Of a stretch of 64,000 nt of DNA, positions 8,646 to 18,552 are shown one piece after another. Where the stretch lies: positions 86,087 through 150,086 of the forward strand of contig NZ_JMLW01000005.1 in the NCBI RefSeq assembly GCF_000686905.1, in the 5' to 3' direction. The stretch comes from Marinospirillum insulare DSM 21763 (GTDB lineage: Bacteria > Pseudomonadota > Gammaproteobacteria > Pseudomonadales > Halomonadaceae). Every line of letters begins with the position of its first letter. Positions within the stretch are counted from its first letter, which is position 1. Position numbers and translations under genes: made by a program. Under the pieces are notes generated by a model. That model searched no databases, was not told the DNA's origin, and saw only the letters and a program-made list of their open reading frames with translations.

Positions 8646-10539
8646 GAAAGGATCAACCAGAGTGGTATTAAAATTATCAGCCTATCAGCCTTATCTTAGG
8701 CAACTCAAACTCTATCGCCTAGGTCTTTTATGCCTGTTGCTCTTATTGCTTGCAGGCTGCTCAGGAAAAGTGACTGAAGCACCACCTAAGCCAGAGACAG
8801 TAAGCGAGCGAGCCGCTCACCCCAACCCAGAGGTTGAGTCCCAGCTAGTTAAGCTAGATGCCGCCAGCATCTTAACACAGCAGCAAAGGTATCAGGAAAG
8901 CTTGAGCCTGCTGCAATCCTTACAGCTATCTTTATTACCCAAAAAGTACCATTGGCAAGCATTAGAAGTTGCTGCAACCAATAGCTTAGCCTTAGAAAAT
9001 GGCTGGCAAGCTTTACGACTCATTCAACATTTTAGTCAAGAACTGACTAACCTTAACCGCCAACAACAATACCTACTATTTGGTTACCGTGCCGATGCTT
9101 TTTTACTCACGGGTTTTTATAGCAATGCATTAAAAAATCGCCACAATCAAGCGGCAACAGCTTTAAATAAACAACAGCAAGAAGTTACCTATAAAACCTT
9201 ATGGGAAACTATGCAACAAATCAGTACTGAATCACTGGTTACTTTACAAAAGCAAGAAAAACAAACTCTCTTAGGTGGCTGGATAGACTTGGCTCTGGTT
9301 AAACGCACAGTGATCGACCACCCTGAACTTTTTGTTACTCGATTAAATCAATGGCATACAACTTGGCCTCGCCACCCGGCTCAAACCTTTATGCCGAAAG
9401 AAATGCAGTTGCTTGTAAAGCTCAGCAAGGAGCAGGTGCAACATCTGGGTGTTTTTCTCCCCGAAACAGGGCCTTTAGCTGATGCAGCCGAGGTGTTGAG
9501 GGATGCGTTAATCGCTCGGCAATTAGCCAGCCTTAAAAATGGCTATCCAACACCAAGATTAACTTTCTTTAATACTCAAGGTAACTCTATCGACAAACTC
9601 TACTCACAAGCCATAGAAGCCGGAGTAGAAGTTGTTATTGGGCCCTTGGCTAAAGCTAACGTTAGCTTAATCGAAAATCGCTCTAGCTTACCGCTACCTA
9701 CCTTGGCCTTAAATTATGGTAATAACCTTAACTTTCGCAATAAAAGCCTTTATCAGTTTGGCCTTTCAGCTGAAAATGAAGCCGAACAGGTTGCTTTAAA
9801 AGCTTGGCAAAGCGGCTTTCGTCGTGCCTTAGTGCTCACCCCTGAAAACAGCTGGGGAACTCGAGTTAAAGATAGCTTTGTTCTTGCTTGGGAAAAGCTT
9901 GGAGGCGAGGTGACTCACTCACGCCAATACGGTGGCTCTTTAACACTCGATAAATCTTTACGTGAATTGCTTGAAGTGCAGTTAAGTCAGCAAAGACATC
10001 AGCGCTTAACTCGCCTTTTAGGTCAGCGCCCTCACTTTGCACCTCGTCCAAGGGAAGACAGTGATTTTCTCTTTCTGCATGCCACTACAGCAACCGCTAG
10101 GCAAATAAAACCTGCATTAAGTTTTTTAATGGCAGCTAACCTACCCGTGCTAGCCACTTCTTCAGTTTATACAGGCAACAGCAACCCTAGCCAAGACAAA
10201 GACATGAATGGTATCGCCTTTTGCGATATACCCTGGTACTTACAGGCAGACAATCTTTTAGAAAAAACGATAAGAGCAACCTGGCCAGAGAACATTAGCC
10301 GTTACGGCCGTCTTTATGCAATGGGCGCCGATGCCTACCTACTAGCTCAACGTATGCCACTACTGAACGCACTGCCAGAAAGCCAAATAGATGGTGCAAC
10401 CGGTCGTTTAAGCCATACTGATCGGCGTATTCTGCGTAAATTACAGTGGGCGCAATTTAATAATGGTCGCGTTGAACCACTAGCAGCTAATGCTTTTGAG
10501 AAACAAGAACAGCTAGTTGACCAGTTAACTAGAGACTAA
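8644..10539 (+). CDS. lpoA: Penicillin-binding protein activator LpoA/LppC family lipoprotein
   Basis: LpoA-type lipoproteins sit in the outer membrane and activate PBP1A from across the periplasm. From the ATG at 8644 (GGAG at 8629-8632) the product has 631 residues: a basic n-region, a leucine-rich core and a lipobox LAGC with Cys39. An all-helical repeat-like N-terminal half follows, then a C-terminal half like periplasmic binding proteins (LGVFLPETGPLADAAEVL, VEVVIGPLAKANV). An upstream in-frame ATG at 8506 lies inside antisense rsmI and would bury the signal peptide. The order rsmI/lpoA/yraN/diaA is conserved in gammaproteobacteria. Confidence 0.9.
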   Translation: MKGSTRVVLKLSAYQPYLRQLKLYRLGLLCLLLLLLAGCSGKVTEAPPKPETVSERAAHPNPEVESQLVKLDAASILTQQQRYQESLSLLQSLQLSLLPKKYHWQALEVAATNSLALENGWQALRLIQHFSQELTNLNRQQQYLLFGYRADAFLLTGFYSNALKNRHNQAATALNKQQQEVTYKTLWETMQQISTESLVTLQKQEKQTLLGGWIDLALVKRTVIDHPELFVTRLNQWHTTWPRHPAQTFMPKEMQLLVKLSKEQVQHLGVFLPETGPLADAAEVLRDALIARQLASLKNGYPTPRLTFFNTQGNSIDKLYSQAIEAGVEVVIGPLAKANVSLIENRSSLPLPTLALNYGNNLNFRNKSLYQFGLSAENEAEQVALKAWQSGFRRALVLTPENSWGTRVKDSFVLAWEKLGGEVTHSRQYGGSLTLDKSLRELLEVQLSQQRHQRLTRLLGQRPHFAPRPREDSDFLFLHATTATARQIKPALSFLMAANLPVLATSSVYTGNSNPSQDKDMNGIAFCDIPWYLQADNLLEKTIRATWPENISRYGRLYAMGADAYLLAQRMPLLNALPESQIDGATGRLSHTDRRILRKLQWAQFNNGRVEPLAANAFEKQEQLVDQLTRD

Positions 10540-10543
10540 GCTT

Positions 10544-10909
10544 ATGCCTGAAAAAACACCTAAACAAATAATAGGACAAGCTGCAGAAGATGCAGCAGCA
10601 CTGATGCTTCAACAAGCAGGGCTTAGCCTAGTTGAACGTAACTTTAGTTGTAAAACAGGCGAACTAGACCTTATATTTAAAGATAACGAAGAATTGGTGT
10701 TTGTAGAGGTTAGGTTTAGAAAAAACCAGCACTTTGGTGGGGCTTTAGCAAGCGTGACCCCTGCCAAACAACAAAAATTACAAAGGGCGGCCAACTATTA
10801 TCTAGGACGTTGGAAAAACCCACCCGCCTGTCGCTTTGATGTAATAGCTATGACCCTAGATACTCATCAACAGTTAATCTGTGAGCAGTGGATAAAAAAT
10901 GCCTTTTAA
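10544..10909 (+). CDS. yraN: UPF0102 family YraN protein (nuclease-fold, function not established)
   Basis: The 121-residue product matches the YraN family in length and layout: an N-terminal G-x-x-AE-x-AA helix (GQAAEDAAALML), then NFSCKTGELDLIF and the acidic strand ELVFVEVRFRKN. The E-x-D-L-I...V-F-V-E-V-R arrangement resembles the catalytic core of PD-(D/E)XK or Holliday-junction-resolvase-like nucleases; activity is inferred from fold only. It starts 4 bp after the lpoA stop, so it is very likely co-transcribed with it. Confidence 0.9.
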   Translation: MPEKTPKQIIGQAAEDAAALMLQQAGLSLVERNFSCKTGELDLIFKDNEELVFVEVRFRKNQHFGGALASVTPAKQQKLQRAANYYLGRWKNPPACRFDVIAMTLDTHQQLICEQWIKNAF

Positions 10910-10930
10910 TGGCTGTTAGCATCAATTTAA

Positions 10931-11533
<603 letters not shown>

Positions 11534-11565
11534 AATTTAGCTAGCGGCTTAGTTAACCACTAGTA

Positions 11566-12003
11566 TTATTTAACTATTCTTAGGTGAGATACTTTTTTAC
11601 TAGAAGACTGCTTAGTTGATTTAGTGTCTGAAGCTTTGGTTAAATCGGCTTCAGGCACTTCAGCTGAGCTAGGTTCTAAACCTTCTAACTGGGGTTCTTG
11701 ACCAAAAACCATTCCCTGACCATTTTCTCGTGCATAAATGGCCATAATGGCATTTAGCGGAGAACGTATTTGCCTAGGGGTACCTGAAAAACGCGTGCCA
11801 AAGGTTACCTCTTGGTTACCCATTATAAGGTCACGGCAAGCATCAGGAGAGATATTCAAAACTAGCTGTCCTTGCTCAGTTTGAGAGGAAGGTACTTCAA
11901 CGCCCGGCATATCTGTAGCAATAACAATATGGGGGGTTAAGTTATTATCTAATAACCATTCATAAATGGCTCTCAATAAATAAGGACGGCTAGATGTAGA
12001 CAT
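11566..12003 (-). CDS. sspB: ClpXP protease specificity-enhancing factor SspB
   Basis: SspB is an adaptor that tethers ssrA-tagged proteins to ClpXP. The 145-residue protein has the folded substrate-binding domain (RPYLLRAIYEWLLDNNLTPH, then VLNISPDACRDL and RFSGTPRQI), a long acidic/serine-rich linker at about 110-138 and a C-terminal LRIVK tail that matches the ClpX-binding motif. It follows sspA by 12 bp on the same strand, and a GGGAA precedes its ATG. The tail motif makes the assignment strong. Confidence 0.93.
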   Translation of the reverse strand: MSTSSRPYLLRAIYEWLLDNNLTPHIVIATDMPGVEVPSSQTEQGQLVLNISPDACRDLIMGNQEVTFGTRFSGTPRQIRSPLNAIMAIYARENGQGMVFGQEPQLEGLEPSSAEVPEADLTKASDTKSTKQSSSKKVSHLRIVK

Positions 12004-12015
12004 AAGAATTCCCTA

Positions 12016-12642
12016 TTAACGCATTTCTCGTTCAACTTCAGACAGGCTATCAATAAACCCATCACGATTGAAACAACGTTCCATATAATCTAGCAAAGGT
12101 TTAACCTGCTTTTCTGGTAACTCAATACCTAAGTGCTTTAGACGCCACAAGATAGGAAGTACACAGCAATCCACCAAACTAAACTCATCACTCATAAAGA
12201 AAGGACGGTCAGCAAAAATAGGTGCAACACCAATAATGCTCTCACGTAGTTCTTTACGTGCTTTGTCGGCTTTCTTACCTGTAGGTTCATTGGTTAACTG
12301 CTCAACCAAAGGACTCCATTCTTTTTCAATGCGATAGACCCAAAGACGACTTTGAGCACGCGCAACAGGAAATACAGGTAGCAAAGGAGGGTGGGGAAAC
12401 CGCTCATCTAAATATTCCATCATTACCTTAGATTCATAAAGAACTAAGTCTCTATCGAGCAAGGTAGGCAGACTATTATAGGGGTTAAGATCTGCTAACT
12501 CTTCCGGCTTCTTGTTAGGATCGATATCTAATAAATCGAAAGTAACGCCTTTTTCAGCAAGGACTACACGTACACGGTGGCTGTAGTGATCATCACTATC
12601 GGAAAAAAAGGTCATGGAAGAACGCTTGGTAGCAACGCTCAT
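12016..12642 (-). CDS. sspA: Stringent starvation protein A (GST-fold RNA polymerase-associated regulator)
   Basis: A glutathione-S-transferase-fold protein that binds RNA polymerase and reprogrammes transcription in stationary phase and acid stress. Visible are the N-terminal thioredoxin-like part ([53 protein letters not shown]) and an all-helical C-terminal part. I place the start at the ATG at 12642 (208 residues) because GAGGA lies about 8 bases upstream; an ATG seven codons earlier lacks such a site. It is the first gene of the sspA-sspB pair, downstream of the petC terminator. Confidence 0.93.
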   Translation of the reverse strand: MSVATKRSSMTFFSDSDDHYSHRVRVVLAEKGVTFDLLDIDPNKKPEELADLNPYNSLPTLLDRDLVLYESKVMMEYLDERFPHPPLLPVFPVARAQSRLWVYRIEKEWSPLVEQLTNEPTGKKADKARKELRESIIGVAPIFADRPFFMSDEFSLVDCCVLPILWRLKHLGIELPEKQVKPLLDYMERCFNRDGFIDSLSEVEREMR

Positions 12643-12694
12643 TAATAATTCCTCATTATACATTCAGCCAACTACTATAACGCTTTTAGGCCTA

Positions 12695-12730
12695 AAATAG
12701 CAAAAGGCGCACGAAAACCGTACGCCCTTG
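12695..12730 (-). terminator. Rho-independent terminator after petC
   Basis: Read on the minus strand, GGCGTACG, loop GTTTT and CGTGCGCC form an 8-bp stem with one G-U pair, followed by a T-rich stretch (TTTTGCTATTTT). The same stem on the plus strand would contain a C-A mismatch, so the minus orientation, ending the petABC transcript, fits better. Confidence 0.7.
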
Positions 12731-12774
12731 CCAGCTTTTATATCAATTTACATCCATTAGTTTTTGTAAACTAA

Positions 12775-13542
12775 TCAATGTTTGACATCTCGCCAGTACT
12801 CTTTCTTCAACAGGTAAGCGAAGAAGAAGAAGATGACAATAAAGATTAACACCTTAGGTGCTAGTGAATTTGCCTGATACTTACTTGGCTCGGCCACATA
12901 GACCATAAAGTTAGTTAAATCATAAACTGCTTTGTCAAACTCCGTAGGTGAAAGGCTCCCAGGCGTGACTTCCTTAAAGCAGTCACGCGGGTTAGCTACT
13001 TTACCTTTAAGTGGATCAATGGTTTCTGCGCCTATCGCATTAGGATCACAAGCTAAGCTGTAAGTACCTTGTAAGTCGGCTAATACATGCGGCATACCCA
13101 CATCAGGAAAAACGGAGTTATTAACACCCCAAGGCTTACCACTATCTAGGTAAAAGCTACGCAAGAAGCTATAGATATACTCAGGGCTTTTTAAGCGTGC
13201 CATTAAGCTTAAATCGGGTGGTGGAGTACCAAACCAAACAGCTGAGTCAGCTTTCGTCATAGCAATACGCATTTGATCGTTATACGCAGTTTGCGGGCTA
13301 AGAATAAGGTTTTCTTCGATCACTTCTTGAGGAATACCTAAATCTTCAGCAGTACGAGCAAAACGCTGATGCTCAGCTGAGTGACAACCCATGCAGTAGT
13401 TTACGAATAAACGTGCGCCATTATGTAAAGATTCAGTATTGTATAAGTCTGGACTCATAGCATCCAGTTTTGCTGGAGAGCCTGCAGCCATAGATAGGGC
13501 AGGCACCAGCGCGATAAATAATGCTAGTAATTGCTTTTTCAT
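12775..13542 (-). CDS. petC: Ubiquinol-cytochrome c reductase, cytochrome c1 subunit
   Basis: Cytochrome c1 carries electrons from the Rieske centre to soluble cytochrome c on the periplasmic side of the bc1 complex. The 255-residue precursor has a Sec signal peptide (about 1-19), a CMGCH haem-attachment motif at 50-54, a later methionine region (PDVGMPHVLADLQG) that can supply the sixth ligand, and a C-terminal membrane anchor at about 228-245. Its ATG overlaps the petB stop by one base (TAATG), and a hairpin terminator lies about 50 bp downstream. Confidence 0.96.
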   Translation of the reverse strand: MKKQLLALFIALVPALSMAAGSPAKLDAMSPDLYNTESLHNGARLFVNYCMGCHSAEHQRFARTAEDLGIPQEVIEENLILSPQTAYNDQMRIAMTKADSAVWFGTPPPDLSLMARLKSPEYIYSFLRSFYLDSGKPWGVNNSVFPDVGMPHVLADLQGTYSLACDPNAIGAETIDPLKGKVANPRDCFKEVTPGSLSPTEFDKAVYDLTNFMVYVAEPSKYQANSLAPKVLIFIVIFFFFAYLLKKEYWRDVKH

Positions 13543-14798
13543 TAGCCTGTCACCCTGTCTGGAACTGGTTTACATTTTTCAATTCTGGTGTAGAAAGGCA
13601 TCAGAAGGAAAACTAAGAAGTAAATGGCAGTACACAGCTGCGCAAGAGTAGTACGGCCTGGGGTAGAAGGTAGAACACCTAACACACCCAACACCACAAA
13701 ACTAATACAGAAGAGTACTAAAGCCAGTTTACTCATCCAGCCTTTGTAACGAATAGACTTTACTGGGCTACGATCTAACCAAGGCAACACAAAAAGAATT
13801 GCAATGGCTGCACCCATGAAAATAACACCTAAGAATTTAGCTTCTAAACCAAACACAGAGAAGGTAATAGCACGCAAAATTGCATAGAAAGGCGTGAAGT
13901 ACCAAACAGGTGCAATGTGGTCTGGTGTTTTAAGCGGATTCGCAGGTTCAAAGTTAGGTGCTTCAATAAAGTAGCCACCCATTTCTGGGAAGTAGAACAC
14001 AATTAAAGCAAATACAAACGCAAAAACCGCAACACCAACTATGTCTTTCACTGTGTAGTAAGGATGGAAAGGAATACCATCTAAGGGCACACCGTTTTCA
14101 TCTAAGTCTTTCTTAATGTCTACGCCATCTGGGTTATTAGAACCCACTTCGTGAAGTGCCAGTATGTGCAGTACCACTAGTGCGATAATAACGATAGGCA
14201 AAGCAGCAACGTGTAGCGCAAAGAAACGGTTGAGAGTAATACCAGAAATTAGGTAATCACCACGTATCCACTGAGCTAAATCACCACCAATAACGGGGAT
14301 AGCACCAAATAGAGAAATGATAACCTGAGCACCCCAGTAAGACATTTGTCCCCAAGGTAGTAGGTAACCCATAAAGGCTTCAGCCATTAGCGCAAGGTAG
14401 ATAGCCATACCAAAAATCCAGATTAATTCACGAGGCTTTTGGTAAGAGCCGTACATCATACCGCGCAGCATGTGCAGGTAAACAACAACGAAAAAGGCTG
14501 AAGCACCCGTTGAGTGCATATAGCGAATAAGCCAACCCATTTCTACATCACGCATGATGTATTCCATGGAAGCAAAAGCACCTTCAGCTGAAGGGTTATA
14601 ACTCATGGTTAGCCAAATACCGGTTAAAATTTGGTTTACCAGTACTAGCAAGGCCAGCGAGCCAAAAAAATACCAAAAGTTAAAGTTCTTAGGCGCATAG
14701 TACTTACTTAGGTGATCTTCCCACATGGCAGTTGCAGGGAAACGATCATCAATCCAACCCATTAAGCCTGGATTCCCCTTATTACGGTTACCAGCCAT
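13542..14798 (-). CDS. petB: Ubiquinol-cytochrome c reductase, cytochrome b subunit
   Basis: The 418-residue integral membrane subunit holds both b haems and the two quinone sites. It has about eight membrane segments, histidines in transmembrane helices (MHSTGASAFFVVVYLHMLRG and RFFALHVAALPIVIIALVVLH) that match haem ligands, the PWGQMSYWGA stretch and the PEWY-equivalent APVWYFTPFYA. Full-length b-type rather than split b6/subunit IV. It overlaps petA and petC by one base at either side. Confidence 0.97.
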   Translation of the reverse strand: MAGNRNKGNPGLMGWIDDRFPATAMWEDHLSKYYAPKNFNFWYFFGSLALLVLVNQILTGIWLTMSYNPSAEGAFASMEYIMRDVEMGWLIRYMHSTGASAFFVVVYLHMLRGMMYGSYQKPRELIWIFGMAIYLALMAEAFMGYLLPWGQMSYWGAQVIISLFGAIPVIGGDLAQWIRGDYLISGITLNRFFALHVAALPIVIIALVVLHILALHEVGSNNPDGVDIKKDLDENGVPLDGIPFHPYYTVKDIVGVAVFAFVFALIVFYFPEMGGYFIEAPNFEPANPLKTPDHIAPVWYFTPFYAILRAITFSVFGLEAKFLGVIFMGAAIAILFVLPWLDRSPVKSIRYKGWMSKLALVLFCISFVVLGVLGVLPSTPGRTTLAQLCTAIYFLVFLLMPFYTRIEKCKPVPDRVTG

Positions 14799-15394
14799 TA
14801 TGCGTTCTCCTCATCGACACCAATTATTATTGTATTGTCATCTATGTAGCTATGGGGGGGCACTTCAAGGTTAGTTGGTGCTGGCTGGCTACGCATTACA
14901 CGACCCGATAAGTCGAAGCGCGAACCATGACAGGGGCAGAAGAAACCGCCGACCCAATCACTACCTAAATCTGCAGCTGCTACTTCAGGACGATAGGTTG
15001 GAGAGCAACCTAAATGCGTACAAATACCAATAACCACAGCAAACTCTGGCTTAATTGAGCGCTCGCGATTTTTGGCATAGTCAGGCTGCTGACTAATAAC
15101 ATCAGAGTTAGGGTCTGCTAAACGATCTTCTACAGCTTCAAGACTTTTTAGCATTTCTGGTGTGCGACGGATAATCCATACAGGTTTACCACGCCACTCA
15201 ACAGTCATTTGTTGCCCTGGCTCAATTTTAGAAATATCCGCTCTAGCTGGTGCGCCTGCTGCACGAGCCTTAGCACTAGGATTCCAAGAGGCAACGAAAG
15301 GTACCGCAACCCCGACTGCGCCTACCGCCCCTACGACGGATGTCGCACCGACAAGGAAGCGTCGCCGTCCCTTGTTTACGCCATCATTACTCAT
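14798..15394 (-). CDS. petA: Ubiquinol-cytochrome c reductase iron-sulfur (Rieske) subunit
   Basis: The Rieske protein passes electrons from ubiquinol to cytochrome c1. The cluster ligands are clear in CTHLGC and CPCHGS. The N-terminus has a twin-arginine signal-anchor, GRRRFLVGA followed by a hydrophobic stretch, as expected for Tat export of a folded Fe-S protein. I choose the ATG at 15394 (198 residues) because GGGGAG lies about 9 bases upstream and it puts the RR motif near the terminus; an earlier in-frame start at 15451 adds 19 unlikely residues. Confidence 0.95.
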   Translation of the reverse strand: MSNDGVNKGRRRFLVGATSVVGAVGAVGVAVPFVASWNPSAKARAAGAPARADISKIEPGQQMTVEWRGKPVWIIRRTPEMLKSLEAVEDRLADPNSDVISQQPDYAKNRERSIKPEFAVVIGICTHLGCSPTYRPEVAAADLGSDWVGGFFCPCHGSRFDLSGRVMRSQPAPTNLEVPPHSYIDDNTIIIGVDEENA

Positions 15395-15564
15395 TAAAGG
15401 TTCTCCCCATCGACAAAACTTCATCCGAGTATTATTCGCAACCCGAACCATTTTTTTAAATATGGTTAATCTTAAAAAAAAGCCCTCACTAACACAAGAA
15501 AGGAAACCTTATAAACACTAGTGATTTAGTGGTAGAGCTTTTCATAAAAACAATTTATTGTCGC

Positions 15565-15600
15565 AAAAAAAAACGCCCAACCTAAAGCGGCCAGGCGTTT
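15565..15600 (-). terminator. Rho-independent terminator of the rplM-rpsI operon
   Basis: On the minus strand AACGCCTGGCC, a six-base loop and GGTTGGGCGTT (15599-15572) form an 11-bp stem with G-U pairs, directly followed by a run of nine T. It lies about 30 bp after the rpsI stop and before the petA promoter region. Confidence 0.88.
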
Positions 15601-15631
15601 CTTTAGTTGGCCGCAGCCAAAACTCCAAGTT

Positions 15632-16024
15632 TTAACGCTTAGAGAACTGTGGGCGCTTACGTGCTTTACGTAGACCAATCTTCTTACGTTCAACCATACG
15701 TGCATCACGGGTTACATAACCAGCAGTACGTAGTGAAGCGCGTAAAGATTCATCATAATCCATAAGTGCACGGGTAATACCGTGACGAATTGCCCCAGCC
15801 TGACCATTTGAACCACCACCAGATACGGTGATATTTAGGTCAAACTTAGCAGTTGAGTCAGTTAGCTCTAGCGGCTGCATAACAATCATTTGCGAAGTTT
15901 CACGGCAAAAGTATTCTTGCAGGCTAGATCCATTAATAGAAATTTTACCGCTACCTGGCTTTAAAAAAACACGAGCAGTAGAGGTTTTGCGACGGCCGGT
16001 GCCGTAGTTTTGATTAGCAGACAT
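15632..16024 (-). CDS. rpsI: 30S ribosomal protein S9
   Basis: The 130-residue protein is a full-length S9. It begins [16 protein letters not shown], carries the [19 protein letters not shown] core and ends in the basic tail [12 protein letters not shown], whose terminal residues reach the P-site tRNA. It follows rplM by 12 bp, the universal bacterial L13-S9 pair, and is ended by a strong hairpin terminator. Confidence 0.98.
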   Translation of the reverse strand: MSANQNYGTGRRKTSTARVFLKPGSGKISINGSSLQEYFCRETSQMIVMQPLELTDSTAKFDLNITVSGGGSNGQAGAIRHGITRALMDYDESLRASLRTAGYVTRDARMVERKKIGLRKARKRPQFSKR

Positions 16025-16036
16025 GACGACCTTCCG

Positions 16037-16468
16037 TTAAATATTCAGAGTTTGCGGTTGCTGAGCAGCATGCGGATGTTCCGCGCCGGCGTAAACTTTC
16101 AGCTTGGCAAACATTGCACGACCTAAAGGACCTTTAGGTAGCATACCTTTTACAGCACCCTGAATAACACGCTCAGGCGCATGATCAATCAGCTTTTCAA
16201 AGGACATTTCTTTAATGCCACCAGGGAAACCTGTATGACGATAATAGATTTTACCTTTAGCTTTGTTACCTGTTACGCGCACTTTTTCAGCATTGATGAT
16301 AACTAGATAGTCACCAGTATCAACGTGAGGAGTGTATTCAGGCTTATGCTTACCGCGTAGACGGCGCGCTAGCTCAGTCGCTAGACGACCTAGCGTTTTA
16401 TCTGTGGCATCTACCACATACCAGTCGCGCTTTACGCTTTCTGGTTTTGCAGAAACAGTGGTTTTCAT
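16037..16468 (-). CDS. rplM: 50S ribosomal protein L13
   Basis: The 143-residue protein is full-length L13, with [20 protein letters not shown] near the start, [19 protein letters not shown] and the [21 protein letters not shown]-terminus. It is an early assembly protein of the large subunit. First gene of the rplM-rpsI operon, with a leader of about 160 nt before the ATG if the promoter proposed upstream is used. Confidence 0.98.
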   Translation of the reverse strand: MKTTVSAKPESVKRDWYVVDATDKTLGRLATELARRLRGKHKPEYTPHVDTGDYLVIINAEKVRVTGNKAKGKIYYRHTGFPGGIKEMSFEKLIDHAPERVIQGAVKGMLPKGPLGRAMFAKLKVYAGAEHPHAAQQPQTLNI

Positions 16469-16637
16469 TTAACTATCTACTCTTAGTAGGATCTTCACGA
16501 CTTGCTGCAGGCATAAAGCACTGCTACAGATCGTACTGATCATTACCTATTTTTATTGGTTATCAGGTTAGTAGTATTAACTAGCACCTAATAACAAGTT
16601 GCCTTAGACACTTAACACTTTTCTAAGGAGCGCGGAT

Positions 16638-16665
16638 TTTATACCACTTCTGTTATTTAGTCTAG
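16638..16665 (-). promoter_or_regulatory. Candidate promoter of the rplM-rpsI operon
   Basis: On the minus strand TATAAA (16643-16638) is followed by a GC-rich discriminator (CCGCGC), the pattern of growth-rate-regulated ribosomal promoters. The -35 region is weak (CTAGAC/TAGACT near 16665-16659). It sits just after the zapE stop. The leader to rplM contains no open frame, and I could not define a regulatory fold in it. Confidence 0.4.
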
Positions 16666-17756
16666 GGCTTATGTTCTCTTGCTAAGTATTCGTGCGACTG
16701 CATTTCCAATAAGCGGCTTTTAGTTCGATCCATTTCAAAAGCTAGGCTGCCACCTGAGTAGATTTTATCGATACTGGCAGCAGCAGAAATAATGACTTTC
16801 ACACTCCGATCATAAAACTCGTCAATTAAATTAATAAAGCGTCGTGTTTGATCGTCTTTTGCTACACCTAACTGAGGTACATCGGATAAAAACACTGTAT
16901 GAAAAACTTTTGAAAGCTCAATATAGTCATACTGGCTTCTTGGGCCGTCACACAGTTCATCGAATTCAAACCATGCGATACCATCATGTACACGCCGTGC
17001 GACTATTTCTCGCCCATTAATAGTTATGGACTCGTTTCTGAGACCCTCAACCCTTGCCATTGCATCAAAACTTTTGTTTAAACTCTGATCTGCTGCTGCA
17101 TCTAAGGGTGAATGATAGATTTCTGCTTGCGTCAAAGTACGTAGACGATAATCAACACCGCTATCAACATTTACCACTTCAGTGTAGTTTTTAAGTAAAG
17201 CGATAGCAGGTAAAAAACGCGAACGCTGCAAGCCGTTTTTGTACAAGTCATCAGGTAGAATATTCGAGGTAGTTACTAGCACCACGCCTTCATTGAACAA
17301 AGCCTCCATTAAATTACCTAGAATCATTGCATCAGTAATATCTTTTACATAAAACTCATCTAAACAGAGCACTTTAACTTCACCAGCTAACTGTTTAGCC
17401 ACTAATTTAAGCGGGTTAGCCTGACCATCGTATTTCTTAAGGTCAGCATGAACTCGCTGCATAAAGCGGTGAAAATGACTACGCATTTTTTGTTCAAAAG
17501 GTAGGCATTCAAAAAATGTATCTACTAGGTAAGTTTTACCTCGCCCTACACCACCCCAAAAATACAGGCCTTTAATAGCTGGCGTGGTTTTCTTTTTAAT
17601 CAAACGTGAAAACAACCCACTTGAAGAAGCAGTTTGTTCAGCCTGAACCAAATCATCATGCAGCCTTTGCAGATGCTCAACCGCAATTTTTTGAGCAGGA
17701 TCAGACTTAAAACCTTCCCGCTTAAGGTCTTGTAGATAACGCTCCATGGGAGTCAT
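16662..17756 (-). CDS. zapE: Cell division ATPase ZapE (AFG1-like)
   Basis: An AFG1/YhcM-type P-loop ATPase that binds FtsZ at a late stage of division under stress. The Walker A GGVGRGKTYLVD is at about residues 68-79, followed by RSHFHRFMQRVH, the Walker B LCLDEFYVKDITDA and LVTTSNILPDDLYKNGLQR. I place the start at the ATG at 17756 (364 residues: MTPMERYLQDL); an upstream TTG at 17792 has no ribosome binding site. It is monocistronic and divergent from the YhcB-like gene. Confidence 0.93.
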   Translation of the reverse strand: MTPMERYLQDLKREGFKSDPAQKIAVEHLQRLHDDLVQAEQTASSSGLFSRLIKKKTTPAIKGLYFWGGVGRGKTYLVDTFFECLPFEQKMRSHFHRFMQRVHADLKKYDGQANPLKLVAKQLAGEVKVLCLDEFYVKDITDAMILGNLMEALFNEGVVLVTTSNILPDDLYKNGLQRSRFLPAIALLKNYTEVVNVDSGVDYRLRTLTQAEIYHSPLDAAADQSLNKSFDAMARVEGLRNESITINGREIVARRVHDGIAWFEFDELCDGPRSQYDYIELSKVFHTVFLSDVPQLGVAKDDQTRRFINLIDEFYDRSVKVIISAAASIDKIYSGGSLAFEMDRTKSRLLEMQSHEYLAREHKP

Positions 17757-17901
17757 GTACTTTTTACCCTTAGCCTCTGAATAGCCTTTCAATAAAGAAT
17801 GAATCTATAGTGATCAAATAGAACTGCTGAATTATACGCTAGCCAAGTGACTCTTCCAAAGCCTGTAAGACCAAATATCCTTAGATGCCGAGCAGCAAGG
17901 C

Positions 17902-17932
17902 TTGACCTCTAGTCACATCTGACCGATATAAT
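17902..17932 (+). promoter_or_regulatory. Candidate sigma-70 promoter for the YhcB-like gene
   Basis: TTGACC (17902-17907) and a perfect TATAAT (17927-17932) are 19 bp apart. The first in-frame ATG of the downstream gene (17931) lies inside this -10 box, which supports the GTG start at 17988 instead. Confidence 0.5.
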
Positions 17933-17987
17933 GTGCAAATATAACTGTAAGGCGGTATTTATTCGCCACCCATTTGAGGAGTTACAC

Positions 17988-18518
17988 GTGAACTTTGCTG
18001 ATATTCAATGGTTTTATATTCTTACATCCTTTTTAGTCGGTGGCCTTGTTGGTGCTTTGATTTATCGCAAGATGAATACCAGCGCTGTACAAAACACTAA
18101 AATTCGTCATCAACTGACTGAGCGTGAATTAGAGTTAAACCAAGTACGCGAAAGCCTTAATGACCACTTCTCACGCACAGCTAGCAGTTTAGCTTCATTG
18201 GGTAAGCAGCTACAAAGCATGGAAAGCCAGCTAGCTACCGATGCCAGTCAGCTCTGTAATGATGAAGGTGTATTAAAACGCTTAACAGGCCGAACTGAAG
18301 ACCAAAAGAAGTTGGATCAAGCGGCAGAAAAGTGGAGCGCCAATGACTACCAGCCACCTCGTGACTATGCTTCCAATAAAGAAGGTGGAACCTTGTCTGA
18401 GAGCTTTCAGCAGCCAAGTTTCGAGCCCCCTAGAGATTATGACGCTGACAAGGTAGGCGGCACGCTAGCTGAAGACTTTGGCCTTAAACCTGAAGTGTTT
18501 GAGCCAAAAAAATCTTAA
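17988..18518 (+). CDS. YhcB/ZapG family (DUF1043) inner-membrane coiled-coil protein
   Basis: The protein has one N-terminal membrane helix (FYILTSFLVGGLVGALIY) followed by a cytoplasmic coiled coil (LTERELELNQVRESLNDHFS) and a disordered acidic tail. In that tail two near-repeats read P-P-R-D-Y-A/D plus GGTL-(S/A)-E. This is the DUF1043 layout; E. coli YhcB/ZapG links cell division and envelope growth. A GAGGAG (17976-17981) points to the GTG at 17988, giving 176 residues. The neighbouring divergent zapE is also a division gene. Family call is good; exact role is inferred. Confidence 0.85.
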   Translation: MNFADIQWFYILTSFLVGGLVGALIYRKMNTSAVQNTKIRHQLTERELELNQVRESLNDHFSRTASSLASLGKQLQSMESQLATDASQLCNDEGVLKRLTGRTEDQKKLDQAAEKWSANDYQPPRDYASNKEGGTLSESFQQPSFEPPRDYDADKVGGTLAEDFGLKPEVFEPKKS

Positions 18519-18552
18519 GCTGTCATTTAAAACACCTGTCAGCAAAAGCTTT

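Noticed and set aside
15526..15708. A 60-residue frame over the rpsI end and terminator
   Set aside because: It overlaps rpsI and a strong hairpin terminator and has no protein-like pattern.
16469..16637. A riboswitch or autoregulatory leader before rplM
   Set aside because: The leader is long enough, but I could not find a convincing conserved fold or a terminator/antiterminator pair.
17931..17987. ATG at 17931 as start of the YhcB-like protein
   Set aside because: It lies within the TATAAT box of the likely promoter; the GTG at 17988 has a strong GAGGAG and puts the membrane helix at the N-terminus.
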